A stretch of DNA of 64,000 nucleotides from Lojkania enalia (taxonomy: Eukaryota > Ascomycota > Dothideomycetes > Pleosporales), in the NCBI GenBank assembly GCA_010094045.1, contig ML986579.1, positions 189,015 through 253,014 on the forward strand, read 5' to 3'. A program made the translations under genes and the position numbers. How positions within the stretch are numbered: position 1 is the first letter of the stretch; every line of letters begins with the position of its first letter. Positions 21,944-34,426 of this stretch are shown here, one piece after another. The notes beneath the pieces are model-generated. The model was not told the origin of the DNA. It saw nothing but the letters and a program-made list of their open reading frames with translations, and ran no database searches.

Positions 21944-23231
21944 TTAGGTTGAATGGCGTTTGTGCATATGCTTCTTGAGAGCATCGGATCTCTGATAAGG
22001 TTTCCCGCATAGCTCACATATATACTTTCTCCTCATATTAGGTGAAGTACAATCCCGGGACTTCTGATGTCGAGTGAGATTTCCTTTAGCATGGGCCCCT
22101 CTCATTACCTTTCCACAGTATTGACACGCTATGGAGTATTGATCACCTTGAACCATTGCAGGAGCCATGTTCCCTCCATCAGTAGGCGCATCATTTGTAT
22201 TGGCCACTGGAGACTCCGTTGGAATAGTAGCATTGGCGGAAGGCAGTGTTATCCAAATTTCGCAACGCGCGCACCATATGAAGTTTGGTTGTTTGCTTTG
22301 AGTCATATCGGTGCTCATGCCCCGATCAGGAGGTATAGCATTTGTTGGAAAGGTACTAGACTTTGTTGGAGTAGTACTGTTGGTATGAACAACCGTGTCC
22401 TCTTTGCAGTGCGGGCATTGTATGGAGTTTTCTTGCCCGCTTTGAGATCCATGATTGCTCATTCTTCCACTAGTATGCGCATCATGCATTAATTGCATCT
22501 CTGAGACAGTTTGAGCGTTCCTGTTCTCAGGGTTACTATATGTGGCAACATCGAGACATGCACGCAGAAGTAGAACTTGAGACAGCTTACCAGTCATTCG
22601 GACCGCTATGGCTTCCATAGAAGTAACTTCTGCTTGTGGGTTCAACCGGTTGGTCATCTCTATCCAACATATCAATTCCCTTGCTCTAGGTGGATTGGCG
22701 TGTCACTTACATATGATGACCAGTCAAATTAGGGTCCACTTGCCCTATTCCTCCAAAGTCGTCCCTAGCATCACACTCGCGATATTCGGAATTATCCATT
22801 GGTGTGTCTATAGGAGGTTCCGAGACATGGGGGCGACTGTCCCTTCTCGGATAGCGTCCGAGTGTATATTGATGGGAAACCAGGCCTGGCTCTATCAGTT
22901 CATGCGGTCTATTGTAACCGTTCAAAACTTCCGCCTGAAATTCCTGAGCTCCACGTGAGTTCGGCTGTTGAGCAGGCCAGTTGGAGTCATGTTGCGAATA
23001 AGAAGGTGGCAATTCTTTATCACGGTCCTCATCAACTTCTGAATAGAGAACATCGTATTGGGCTGGTTGATCAAGAATTGCAATACATCCTGCATCGAAG
23101 CTCTCATTTTCTTCCTCCTGTGTAGGGTCAGCTCAACAAGACCTACTTCCTTTCTAAGACCAACTCACCGCGTGAGCTTCATTTGGGAGACTGCTCAGAT
23201 TTCTTAATGAGTAATCGTCGGCCTGTTGCAT
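21944..23231 (-). CDS. Zinc-finger protein B (paralogue of A and C) with two extra CxxC modules
   Basis: Exons are 23231-23169, 23117-22711, 22659-22591 and 22535-21944, giving 376 aa. Introns are 51, 51 and 55 nt with GTGAGT, GTAAGT and GTAAGC donors, and every phase closes. The first exon starts MQQADDYSLRNLSSLPNEAH. The C-terminus repeats the layout of gene A: finger 1 is C-x2-C-x15-H-x5-C (CQYCGKVMRGAHAKGNLTRH) and finger 2 is C-x2-C-x12-H-x4-H (CELCGKPYQRSDALKKH), ten residues apart. Upstream are two more CxxC pairs, QCPHCKED and WCARCEIW, which gene A lacks; they may be decayed or partial zinc knuckles. The middle is Thr/Ser/Pro-rich. Probably a nuclear regulator of unknown target. The identity of the short third exon is the weakest part of the model. 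Confidence 0.78.
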
Positions 23232-26200
23232 TTTAGATGGGTGTGTTAGACGACCCTTAGTTTTATGGGTCAGCATTATGCGGTAAAACTTGTGAGGTGC
23301 CGGTGTAGGCTCTTAGCTGATTAAGATTCGGTAATCTTTACAAGAGATTGGGAGTGCTACCTGTCTTGCACGAACTTCGCGTTCTGCTATAGTGGTCGGA
23401 GTAATAATAGAAAGACGTCCGGGTGGACCAACAAAGGCTACTGATAGAGACAAGACGAGGAAAAGAAGGAGATTTTCGAGATTGTGACATGGCTAAGTCC
23501 AGTGGCTGCATTATGAGTCTTATATCCTTCTCTAGTCGGTGTCTGCTGGAAAGGCAAATAAGGCTGCGAACATTGGCCATTCGGGACAGACTTGGCTAAC
23601 TAGTTTCAAGAGAGAAAGGGCTAATTCGGGGTGCTATGACCGACTGCACGTCCCTCCCAAGGCTGCATGTCAGGTGGAATTCGCCCTCCGGCATTCACCT
23701 TTTTTTGAAGTCAATCCAGAATTGGCTTGCTGTCAGAGGGCGATGTATGGCCTCCGCTTTAGGAGCAGATTGTCGAGTCATTTTTTGTACAACTCTGCTT
23801 TTCTAGACGCCCTTTCGGTACTGCCTCGTCCCGAGCGATAACGTAGACATGCCTGACAGAAATGGCCTGACGCTAGCGCCCCCAGTCTACCGTTGTCAAC
23901 CGTTAAGCCCGTAGAAGGAAAGGGGCATTTCTACTACACTTGAACGACACCAGCCGATTCCTAAAGGTATGCTTATCTTAGCTTGTGCTACTTAAACGCA
24001 AGCCAGCAGTGACTGGAAGATCTACAGTTGGGTCTTGTAATCAGATACTGACGAGGTGCATGCCAGAATCACATGGAAGCTTTTGCATGGATTAAGTTTG
24101 GGCGCTTCCCAGACGGGGCGATGCTTCTACCCATCTGTATGATAATATTGAGAATGGATACGAGACCTATCTGCCCCACTATTTCGGACTCACAGGGCTA
24201 AAGGATTTCTTCAAAAGTTTGTTCCAGTGTGTCTCACCCTCTATCTGGGCGTGTCTACATATTCTGTATGCATCGTTCCAGGGCTTGTACGCCAATCGTA
24301 TGCGACTTCTAGGAATCTCAATCGTTCCGGCAACAAATCCTGCCGAGGAACGGCATCCTAGGAATGAGTATTTACAGAGTCTCCATGATCGATAAATTGG
24401 CATTAAACATGTTTCAAAGCTGCAAGTCTTACTGCATGATCGTCATTTTTCTTGCGCCAACACCATTCGCTGTAGGTGGGGTGGACACACACTTGCAGCT
24501 CAGAATGAGCCGCATCCGAATGTTTCAAGCACTGTGGTGTTATGTCTTACCTCGACCTTAAGGGCTCTAGGATAGGGATATCCTTTAGAATTCGCGGAAA
24601 ACACGCAGCCCCTGGGGGCCGGCGCTTAGAGTGGCAGGTGGCGTAGAATGCATTTTGACCTTAACTCAACAGCAACAACGATCCCACCATCTCAACGGGA
24701 TACCTGGACACAAATTTCACGCTACAGCGAATTTTTCGAGCACTGTGCGCATCTCTATGTTTCTAAGACATTGATTGGCTGTCTCACTGGTCCTCCATAC
24801 ACGCTTCCCGCGACACCGCTCATTTGCGTTGTTGAAAGATGACGCGGGGCTGCAGCCCTCCATTCTCGAATAGTTTTCCGTCCTCCGTCATTTCCACTGC
24901 ATTAGGCAAAGGTAGATGTTGAACTTAGGGACGCAATTCTATCCATCAAATTACTGGTGTCAATTAGCTATGTGTTTGATAGTCGGTGTTCCGAGCTCTT
25001 CAGACGGCAGCGGCTCGTACCCGGAATCGTTGCCTGGTTACCTGCCGACATATCCATGGACAACCGTTCTTGACACATTATCACGCATGCCAGGCTTAAT
25101 CATAGTCAAGCGTCGGAATTGCAGCACTGATCGCCAGCCCCTCGTGTTTTCCAATTCCACGAGCATGGAACGACAACAGCCCATAGGCTGCTTAGGGACT
25201 CAAACGTGGCGGAAAATGTATGAAGCTATCGATCTAGACTAATATTTGTAAGGGCGCAGAGTACGTGCTAGGGTCTCTAATCATTGGATATGGGCTTCTC
25301 GTTCTCCCATACGACACAGATGCCTTAGTCCTTCGGCGCGTAGGCGGTGAGCTACGGCTATGTTGGCATCTGATCGCATCTCGTCGTACGTCTGCCTTTT
25401 CTTATTTAATCCATTTTCGCACTGCCAATCTCAAAGGTCGGGGCGCCCAATATTGGAGACGACGAGGGAGAGTGGTGTTCCAGGTCAAGCTTGACCGGCT
25501 GAAAGCCTGTACAAGATTTCGCCCTTAGAGCAGCCTCGAGAGCTTGCCGCTACTACCTCTTCTAGACAGCTTTGGGAGCTATGGTGTTGCTCCCTTGCTG
25601 TCAGCCTTTTAGGTTGCCCTAGGTAGCTCTTATGGGCTGTTCAATTGCACCAAGTCATCCAATAGAGCGAGGAGTATATTCTCCGTCCGCTCTTAGTATT
25701 ATCTTCTATTCGCTCCACCTCACATCGCATTACACAAAATTAATTGGACACTGTGATGCATTACACAGCCTCCGTGGAAAACATACATTTTTTGAGCCGG
25801 TGGCATTGCCCTGCAACTAGGTACGATCCTTTGCTGTCTATCGTCTTAGTAACTGTGCCGGATAAGCGGTTCGAGCTCATTTGTTACGTTCTACTCATGC
25901 AATTTCCTTTTCATCGTTCCTTCAGACTCATTCCTTTAGGCGTTCTCTTTTTTTGGGCTTTAACACAAGGCCATACATGATGGTCTACTACCAGAAGATT
26001 ATTGTTATATTCATCTTCCTAGCGATGTTTTACGTTGAACGAAGCATTGATAGGGCGTAAATCCAGTATGTACAGCCATGCAGCACTGACACAATGGTCA
26101 TCACTTTACTGCTCCTCTCAGCCTTGTTTCGGCTTTCCCACCCCTGGGTGTCCAATCCCGACTAAAGAAGCGCATGATAGATAAAAACATTAGTCTCCGG

Positions 26201-28342
26201 ATGAAGATTGAATGGTCACTGCTGAATTTGCTCCGTCACAATGCATTTTCACCGGCTGAAGGATTCAACTAAATCATGCAGATCTAAGAATCGACCACGT
26301 CGCAACATTTGCTCTTCGCCAGTCAATCATGGTGTGGAGATGCGTTAAATTTCTCGGTATTACCCGCCGAGTTAGATCCACTCACATTGGTTTGCCTTAC
26401 AGCCTAGATTGCCTCAAATGTGGGGTGTTTGCCTCTTCAGGGTCAGCCCAACGTCACTTGTTGTTTTCCTTGAATCTCGGCTACATGCATTACACTGCCT
26501 CCGAAGCAAAAATATACTGCACGTATGGCAACTTTCGGAAACCGGAAGCGTAATTCTGCTCAACATTGGACGGGCGACGTACAGCCACACAAGCCCCACA
26601 GCCGCTTCATCAATGGCCTTTGGGATTTGGTCCTCCCAAGACAGCTTCAATCTGAAAAGGGTAAATGACTACGTCTATACAGTGGCTTGGAATTTCACCA
26701 GAGAACGGGCTATTTTGAATCGATGACCTAGTGATCTAAGGCTGAATTATATGTTTGGGTTCCCCCGTGTCCGTGCCGAGCGTTGTAGTGGCCGGACCCC
26801 AGTCTTCAGCCTCATTTTGCCCTATGGACTAGGATCGGACTTGAGAATGGATCCTCCGCTAACCGTATACGCGCGTGTATTTTTTAACCGTTCTAGTCCA
26901 ACCGGGAGCAGCGGTCCATGTATACCCATGCATGTGATATCTACTTGGCGCGATTAGAACGTCTGGCTTTCCATGTACCCCAAGAGCATGGCTAGCGTGC
27001 TGTCGTTTCGGCCTGATTCATGACACCGCTCTTTTCGCTAATGACCAATGCCATGAACTTTGGATTGATAGATTCTTGTCGTTCGATATACCTAGCACCC
27101 GCCTCGGCCATGCTGCAGCATAATTGCGGAGAAAAGCTATGTGCGCGAAATGAAGTCTTCTGATTGTTGCTGCTGGCGCAATCGCGTGTGGGAAGATTGG
27201 CCATTCCATTCACGTGGTTAGGCATACATAGAAATACAGAGACCCAATTGGGTACCTTGAATGCGGCCCAACGACCTGGAAGGATATCGAGCGCAATGTG
27301 TCTCGATTTTACTGGAAGATAGATCTGACCTGCAGCTTCCTGGTACCCTGTCTGTGGGCTGTCTGCTAGCTATCTGCGATCCGTCTGCGATTAAACGCGG
27401 TGAGGACTTTCCCGAGTAGGGAAAACGAAAAATTTTCAGTAACTTGAATCAAGAACTAAGTCGGATGTTGCAGCGTCGGCAGGAGCAGGTCGCGTATTGA
27501 AAAGGAGAGGAGGGCACCCGTCGGAGCTCTCCCACACTTACTCTGGTCGATTTAAGAGAAGCTGGCAAGGAGCCGCGGCCGTATATGGTTGACATAGTCA
27601 TTTTATGCGGCGATGTTACGCATTGACCATGGTTCCACCTTCCCACTACAGTAGAACGCGTTTCTGGGAAACGATTCGCTGACTTCTGCGGAACGCTAAA
27701 TTTTGTTTTGACCTCACCCAAGAGAACGAAACTGTAGAAAATATTCGACACTATCCTACATCTTACTCAAGCCCGCATTGAATAAAGATATAATGAAAGC
27801 GTACGGGCTCTTATCATACATGGCTTATAACGATAGGATGGCCAAAGGGGGTGCCACAAAAGGAAAGAAATAATGGCCGACAAACGTTGAAGAAAGGTTC
27901 GGATTAAGAAAGAACATCGGACCAAAAATATAGCTAGGAGAACAAGAATCCCGAAATAAGTAGCTTGTCCGTCATTGGTGTGTGGTAAAATACTTCCGTG
28001 GCTACGCTCATCGAGACTCGCCGAGATCATGATTTTCCTTTTTACTCGACTCTCAAACGCATTCTACACCTTGGGGTTTCCTTAAGCGTCGACCATCATC
28101 AATATTGCATGCGCCCTATATCATCCCTCCCTTTAAGATTCGTTAAGTGGCGCATGGTAGCAAGCATCGGTTTCACTGGTTGACTTATACCAATGGCGGT
28201 CGATGTATGTTTTGCCATTTCGCTGCCTACTACGGTCGCTAAAAGTCCATATCAGTCAGTCACAAAGGATTATTACATGGATCACTAGAAAAGAAAAGAT
28301 GAACGAATCATACCTTGGCGTTGCCGTGACTTCATACCTCTA
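23232..28342. other. Gene-poor spacer between zinc-finger genes B and C
   Basis: 5.1 kb without a supported gene. Short frames occur throughout, the longest on the plus strand being about 108 codons (24916-25242), with no recognisable domain. A 19-base near-repeat occurs at 25756-25774 and 26485-26503. No transposase, integrase or reverse transcriptase motif, long terminal repeat or inverted repeat was seen by eye. Confidence 0.45.
25756..26503 (+). repeat. Pair of short direct near-repeats (25756-25774 and 26485-26503)
   Basis: The 19-mer ATGCATTACACAGCCTCCG recurs 729 bases downstream with one mismatch (A to T). Weaker similarity continues for about twelve more bases. In both copies one frame reads MHYTAS, so the match could be a remnant of a duplicated coding stretch. 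It may equally be chance in a region this long. Confidence 0.35.
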
Positions 28343-29532
28343 CTACCTCAGCCGAGACCTATCAAACACATCCCCGTCAAATTCGGCACTCGTCCTAGAC
28401 TCGTCACTCGGGGCTGTTGGTGAGTCGCTATAAGCTACAGACCCGCCATATTTCTTTCGAGTTTTCGGTGGCCCTTTTCCGAGTTCCGGATGTCCCCTTT
28501 GATGCTTGACCAGAGCATCTTCCTAGATCGTCATTCACGGATCATGGCTCTTATATTTCTAATTGCTTACCTTTTCTTTGGTATGTCCGTGTACATATCG
28601 TACAAGGGAAAATAGCTATAGTCGACCCGTGCTTGCATTGGACATGACGAACGAGATTTCGTTGAGCATATTGACCTGTGTAGATGGCTGGACATTGACT
28701 ACATAATTTGGGTGGGGGGTTATCCCTGAGCGCCTGTTAGCGACAAGAAATGGAAGAGTTTCCCCCATTCTTAGGATAGTTGGCCAACCTTGTCGGAGCT
28801 GGTACATGTTCAGGGTATGCATCCAAGTAGGGGTCCTTGTCTTCCCCGTTGATACCACCATGCAGCTGTTCCGCCTGGGGCCAGGAATGAGGGTGAGGGG
28901 ACCAATTGGAAGAAATTAACTCATCCGGACTGTGGTAACCAATTAGCACACAGAATCGACAAATGAACGTTTAGAGCGACTTACCTGTACTCAATGCTAT
29001 GCGTGTGCTCCTGATCCGGACTATCGGATGGGCATTGCAAAGGGATGACCGACAAGTTCTGTGGCATTGGCATAAAAGGATTGGTTTCTGTCTTCTTCCC
29101 CGTGGTTGATTGCATGTTCGATAGAGACTTCTTTGGGGGTACTGGAGCTTGGGAAGACTGATTCCTTGGTTTTACGAACTCTACCTGGTCTGGATCACCG
29201 CATGCAGTAGACTGGTTGACTGGAGCATATCCGTGCATGTTGTGTGCGTCTGAATTACACCAGCATATGAAGCCACTACGAGGTAGGTCGTCTATGCCTA
29301 AAGCTCCGTGAGCCAGTGGCCCATAGATTCTGGGAGTGCTCGGCGGCAAGGAAGGGGGCTGCTCCGCGATGGTGGCATTAGGATGCTGCGATCGGCCAAA
29401 GAGGATATACGGGGATGGGGAAAGAGTAGTTGGTGTCTGATGCCAGGTTTTCCCTCCCGGAAACTCCCCTTCGATAATATCCATTTCGTTGAACTCGGAT
29501 TGAAAATGAGGCGTACTGATTACGTTCTGCAT
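28343..29532 (-). CDS. Zinc-finger protein C (paralogue of A and B), finger 2 split by an intron
   Basis: Exons are 29532-28985, 28929-28806, 28733-28571 and 28518-28343, giving 336 aa; all phases close. Introns are 55, 72 and 52 nt. Finger 1 is C-x2-C-x15-H-x4-H (CSQCPAIYTGQYAQRNLVRH). Finger 2 is C-x2-C-x12-H-x3-H and is assembled across the last intron (CTICTRTYQRK joined to DALVKHQRGH), which restores the exact classical spacing and strongly supports the splice. The tail is basic then Ser/Asp-rich (KGPPKTRKKYGG). The N-terminal half is Pro/Ser/Gln-rich with one isolated CWC. This is the most diverged of the three paralogues and the only one with His as the last ligand of finger 1. The 72-nt intron has a plain GTACCA donor and is the weakest junction. 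Confidence 0.75.
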
Positions 29533-32297
29533 GGTGAGTACGCTGCTTGCTATTAGTCACACGCTATTAGTTTTCCATTGCGGCTTAATTGCCATACGCT
29601 TACAAGCCTAGAAGTACAGTGTGGTTGCAGGGGTATGTGTTGTCACTTCGCCTCGAACGGTAGAGTGCTACTTCGACGAACTAGCATCCATTATTAGCTG
29701 ATCGGGAAGGCTTGCCGGAGGGCAAAAACAGAATAAAAATCATGCTGGCTTGACAACAAATGGTGGATACACTGTCTAAGAGAACTTTCACTCACATTGG
29801 AAGGGTTCCGCGCTTGTGTTCTAGGAAATAATATTGTCAATGCACAGTTGGGGCTCTAGGATTCGACCGGGTGTACCGGGCAGCAACCTCCTCTCCCCCT
29901 TCCCGACTTGTTTGCTTTTAAGATGTCTAGATGCAGATCGAAACGGTCGGGGTCAAAGAGTAGGACCTTTGCTTCGCCAGGCTGTGAGTCCTGGTCGTGC
30001 CAGCGTCATTGGTATTTCACGGCGTCGAAGATAGGCAGCGAGACTCGTGAGCGCGAATAACCGCAAGTCCTCCAAAGGGAGGCCGGCCAAACACAGTGCC
30101 ATTTCCTTGATGACTGTGTACTTTCAGCCAGCGCAGAGTGTATCCGTGCTTCATGGACGAATTACAAGGTAAAGCGAATCTCACACGAGTGATTCCAGAC
30201 TTAGTAGGCCTCTCTAAGTCGTAGCCTCACTATACATTGATTGTCCTTCCGCAACGTGGATCCACCCGTGTCGTGAGAGCTGGTCGGCTGGCGAACCTAG
30301 ATTTACGGCGGTCGTATTTAGCGGTGCGGAAACAGCGTGGAATTTTCGTGGAATGTAAGAGGGCGATTTCGCACAACCTAATCCTGCCATCTTGGGTACT
30401 TTAGCGTGTAATCTTGATGCGCTGTCTCGCCGGTGAGTTAACCAGGTGGCCACTATCAAATCCAATGGGAGGAGAATTTGGAAGGGAATAATCTGACTTA
30501 ACTAGCATCAGGCAATGAGTTCCATGCATGATCCAACGAGGGGCAAACACGCTTCTAGAAGGCAAGGCGATATAAGAGTGGGCGGTGTGACTTGACACTT
30601 GCGGCACGCCCAAATGCTTACTAGCAGAGGAGGGGCAGAAGCGTCGAGCGTCCCAGCGGAATGCCCCTAAGCAAAATGTAGCTTCCTACTCGCCTCGTCA
30701 AAGCGAACGTAAGACGCTGGGAAGCTTGAGGCGGAGTACACAAGGTTTTTAAAGCCAATTGGGTAGCAGTCGGGTTAGGAGTCGGGTATTGGTTGTGTCC
30801 GACTGTTGAAGAGATGTTCACTCAACCTTCCCGCTACAACGCTGCTGCAAGCCTCGGTCTCCGACAACATCTAGAAGTCCATCATGTTCTGATAATTTAC
30901 TTCTTAGTAACCCCACAGCGGTACCGGCTTCCCGTCATACACTAATGAATTGACGCCTACAGCCCAGGAGTGCTTCGCCAACTTGATGGCTTCTGAGGGG
31001 ACGCAGGCCGCTCCGCAAAGCGACATGATTATTGAGGGGTAACACCGAAATTGGGAGAAGAGGCGTGGAGTGGAGGCGAAAATGACGTGTTATGCCTCAT
31101 GGCTGAGGCCACTAGCCGAGTTCGTATCGTTCATTTCCGCCTACTCTTCCTCTCAACGTCAAAGGCCGATTCGATCAGGAGCCTGAACATTTGAAGAACA
31201 ATACAGAACCCAATTCCAGAACTGGATGGGGCTCAACCGAGTGAACTATCACGACCAGTGTATATTCACGGACAGCATAGTAGTAGTAGCTTCTAACAGA
31301 CGCTTGAGCACACTGACACGAAATTTGCTATGCGATCTTGATCAGGGCAGTCGACATCTGCGGCTATCAACCGAAGACTTTACGATACGTCGCGAGACGC
31401 ACGCGCTTGCATATATAGTAAGAAGAGGACAGAAAGAGCTTTTCTTATCACTCAAAGAGGCCTTGCGCTTGAAACCGAGAGGTGTGGTTGTACGACCAGT
31501 TGCTGGAAACGCCTTCTGTACGCCCTTTTCACAATCTCCAGATTTCCCGTGTGCCGAGGTCGCACAGAGAACTCAAATTTGGTAGATGTCCAAAATAATA
31601 GGCCAGTATAAGCCCTACCTCCTTCCAGAGACCCCCTGCACCTGCGATAACCACGTTTTGCGTGACGACGATTGTGCGCTGTCAAAAATTTAGTCCCTCC
31701 GTATTACAATTAACACTTACGATATAGGAAGACGACCACAGGACGGAAACTAGCAGATACGTTGAACATACCTCACTCACCGGTCGATGGAGATCGATGC
31801 GCCATGGCTGCATCAGGCTGCAGGCCGTTTTGAAACTTAGCAAACCTTAAGTGGACTTGATCAGTTTCTCCGACATCGGCTCCAATTCCTTCAGGTCATT
31901 TGTTGAAAGTCTCCCCAATAGCAAACGGAGGCCGCAATCGGGAGCCTGATGGAGTACACGCATTCCAAAGACAGATATGCTAGGCGATTTCCGGGCGCCC
32001 ACGCTCTGTATGGATGTATATGTATTGACGTCTCCTGTCTAACCCCGTCCACGTAGACGCTCAGATCAAACCGTCGATATCATTATCGAGTCTCAGAGCA
32101 AAACAACGAAGGGCGACTGGGCGATATTTCATATTGATAAAATAAGCCTAGGAAGCTGAGCCGAGGACGTCTTGCTACATATGTTGATTCGTATAATGAT
32201 ATCGGTGTACAGAAAATCTTACTGTCGGGTAGTTCCTATTTGCCCCATGGTAAAAGGATGTACCCTACCAGACTGTGTGTTCGGACACCTGCCCAAG
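29533..32297. other. Gene-poor spacer upstream of zinc-finger gene C
   Basis: 2.8 kb with no supported gene. A plus frame of 119 codons at 31226-31585 has ordinary amino-acid composition but no domain I recognise. The promoter of zinc-finger gene C must lie at the left end. Confidence 0.45.
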
Positions 32298-32648
32298 CTA
32301 ATGCAATGAACACGATACTGCGTCCATTTTGAATCTGGCAAACCATCCTAAGACTGACAAAACTAAGGCTATCAATTCCATTCCAGCCGCCCCAAAGGCC
32401 ATGTTTCCTGAGTCCCCCACGAAGCCTTTCAGAATATTGATAGTCGCATCGCCTTCTCCTCGGTTTATCTCATTGTTGACATTCCCGACCCGCTCTTGAC
32501 CCTTCGAAATCACTTCATTCAAATAATCAATCATCACTTTGGCACCTACCTTCGTTAATTCAATCGTCTTAGCTCCTTTGTGTAATGCATTCGAGTCTTT
32601 AGCTCTTGATAGATGCGCCCTATCTATGGCTGAAGAACTTGTCCTCTT
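32298..32648 (-). CDS. Possible exon of a small membrane protein, unrecognised
   Basis: The minus frame is open from an acceptor-like TAG at 32649-32651 to the stop at 32298, about 116 codons. The sequence looks protein-like: a charged helix (GAKTIELTKVGAKVMIDYLN, then NNEINRGEGDATINILKGF) followed by one hydrophobic segment, GMELIALVLSVLGWFARFKM. I found no family for it. No start codon with good context or matching upstream exon could be identified, so it may be a gene fragment, a single exon, or chance. Confidence 0.35.
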   Translation of the reverse strand, partial: KRTSSSAIDRAHLSRAKDSNALHKGAKTIELTKVGAKVMIDYLNEVISKGQERVGNVNNEINRGEGDATINILKGFVGDSGNMAFGAAGMELIALVLSVLGWFARFKMDAVSCSLH

Positions 32649-34426
32649 CTACCTACTTGTAAATAGTGTAGAATATCGGACGTATATCTAAATAAGGTAG
32701 CATTTGATATCACGTCTATTACCTAACTATATGCCTCATGTCAGTCAGAATTAAGTTTAGACTCAGAAACCACAACTCAGAGCATCCTTCTTTGCATCCC
32801 TCACTATCATTTCCACCACCAACCATGCACCTATGAAGAACACAATTCTATACGTTAAATACAAATACTATCTAAAAACCATCAAAATACGAAACAAGCC
32901 TACCACTCGCTCAGTCGCAAAAAAAGAGTGAAAAATAATACTCAAACACATGTCACACTCCACTCCTTCTACCCGCCCCCCTTTAACAACCCTTCTCTCT
33001 TTATCACTTTTCCTACCACATACACCTAACCTCCTCCAGAATCAAAAGCCTATCCTTCCTCCACTTGTCAAAAATAACGCCCTATAATATTCACATTGAG
33101 TTCCCTCTCTAACCTCGTAACCCAAACAGCGAAGCCTAATAAAACCTATTCACTCACTACTCCAAACATCTCCTACAACCCTCGATCCTAAGACCTACTT
33201 CACACTTGAAAAATACATATCAAGCGAACCTCGCGTACGTATAAATACCAGAAAACTCACACTACACTCCTCCCCCCCGGGCTCCCCTCTCCTCCACCCA
33301 AAATAGACACACTGCACCACCTACTATATGTATAAACTCCCCGAACCCGGCCAAGCTAACGACTACAACAGAAAAACCAACCCTCTTCCACCCATAATCT
33401 TATGCAAAACCTTTGCCAGCTCTGATAGCACACTCAACATACTCCTGTTTAGCAAAGATAACCAATACCCGTTACTAAAAAAATTTTTTTTTTTTTTTAA
33501 AACAAAAATTAAATAATATCTGACTTCCGCAGCCAGTACCTCAAAACTAAAATGAAAAAAAAAAAAAATAAAAAAATAAAAATAAAAAAACCGCCCCAGG
33601 TACAACATAATACCTAGCGTCTCAAACACATTCGTAGCCCGAGGAAATAGATGGATGGACGGATGGTACATTGGAGCTAGATGCTCGAGCTCAGCTTCAC
33701 AATCATAAATTCTTATTGCGAAGCCAAAAGAAAAAAAAAAAAAGAGTAAACGATACGAAACACAAATGAACGCATCGCAGATCCTCTCGCCCCATGTCTC
33801 TAAAACTAGTATTTCAACACGCACGACTAGTATTAGTCTAAATGCCAATAGTTAGAGTCACGATAGCAAGGAAATCAAAGGCATTTTATGGTAGAAGACT
33901 AGTTTGATTTCCATTTTTCTTCCGATGAAGGATATCCTTTTCTAAATCATACCCTATCCTATTCCTCACCACACTAGCACACCCAGCCAGCGGGTTGGAG
34001 GGACATTTCAAAGATGGTAGCGAATGTGGGGGTATTGAGAAGAGAGAGCACAACAGTGAAAACCAGGGTCTGGATCGGAGGGGGGAGGGTACAACAGGTC
34101 CCCTCCTCATCCAGGTCCTCAATATAAACTCCACAACCAGCAGGCACCTTGCCCACCGAAGACATTCCGTCCATCCGTGTGTATAGTCCATGTCCTGACC
34201 GATTCCCAACCCAGCGCTGAAACAACATTGAATAACATCAATTTGGTAGTGAGGGTTGAATGCGGAGAATCCAAAAACTGGGGTAACATGCAGACAGACA
34301 CCATGATCCAAAACCAGTCGCTTCGTAAACTCGTGAAACTAAATAGAAGTATTTGAAAGGCCAAAATCGAAATTAAAAAGCCGAGATAGAAGAATATAGG
34401 ACAAAAATATGGCTAGAGACATTTCT
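32649..34426. other. AT-rich, low-complexity stretch, no gene seen
   Basis: 1.8 kb of pyrimidine/adenine-rich sequence with several A or T runs (about 33481-33500, 33552-33590 and 33729-33743). The 161-codon minus frame at 33363-33848 is built largely of Phe and Lys codons from these runs and is not a credible protein. The right end holds the hapB 3' UTR. Confidence 0.5.

Noticed and set aside
33363..33848. 161-codon minus frame rich in Phe and Lys
   Set aside because: It is created by A/T homopolymer runs in non-coding DNA.
15557..34426. Possibility that the gene-poor region is a transposon or retroelement
   Set aside because: No reverse transcriptase, integrase or transposase motif, and no long terminal or inverted repeat, could be seen by eye; a repeat-library search would be needed to exclude decayed elements.
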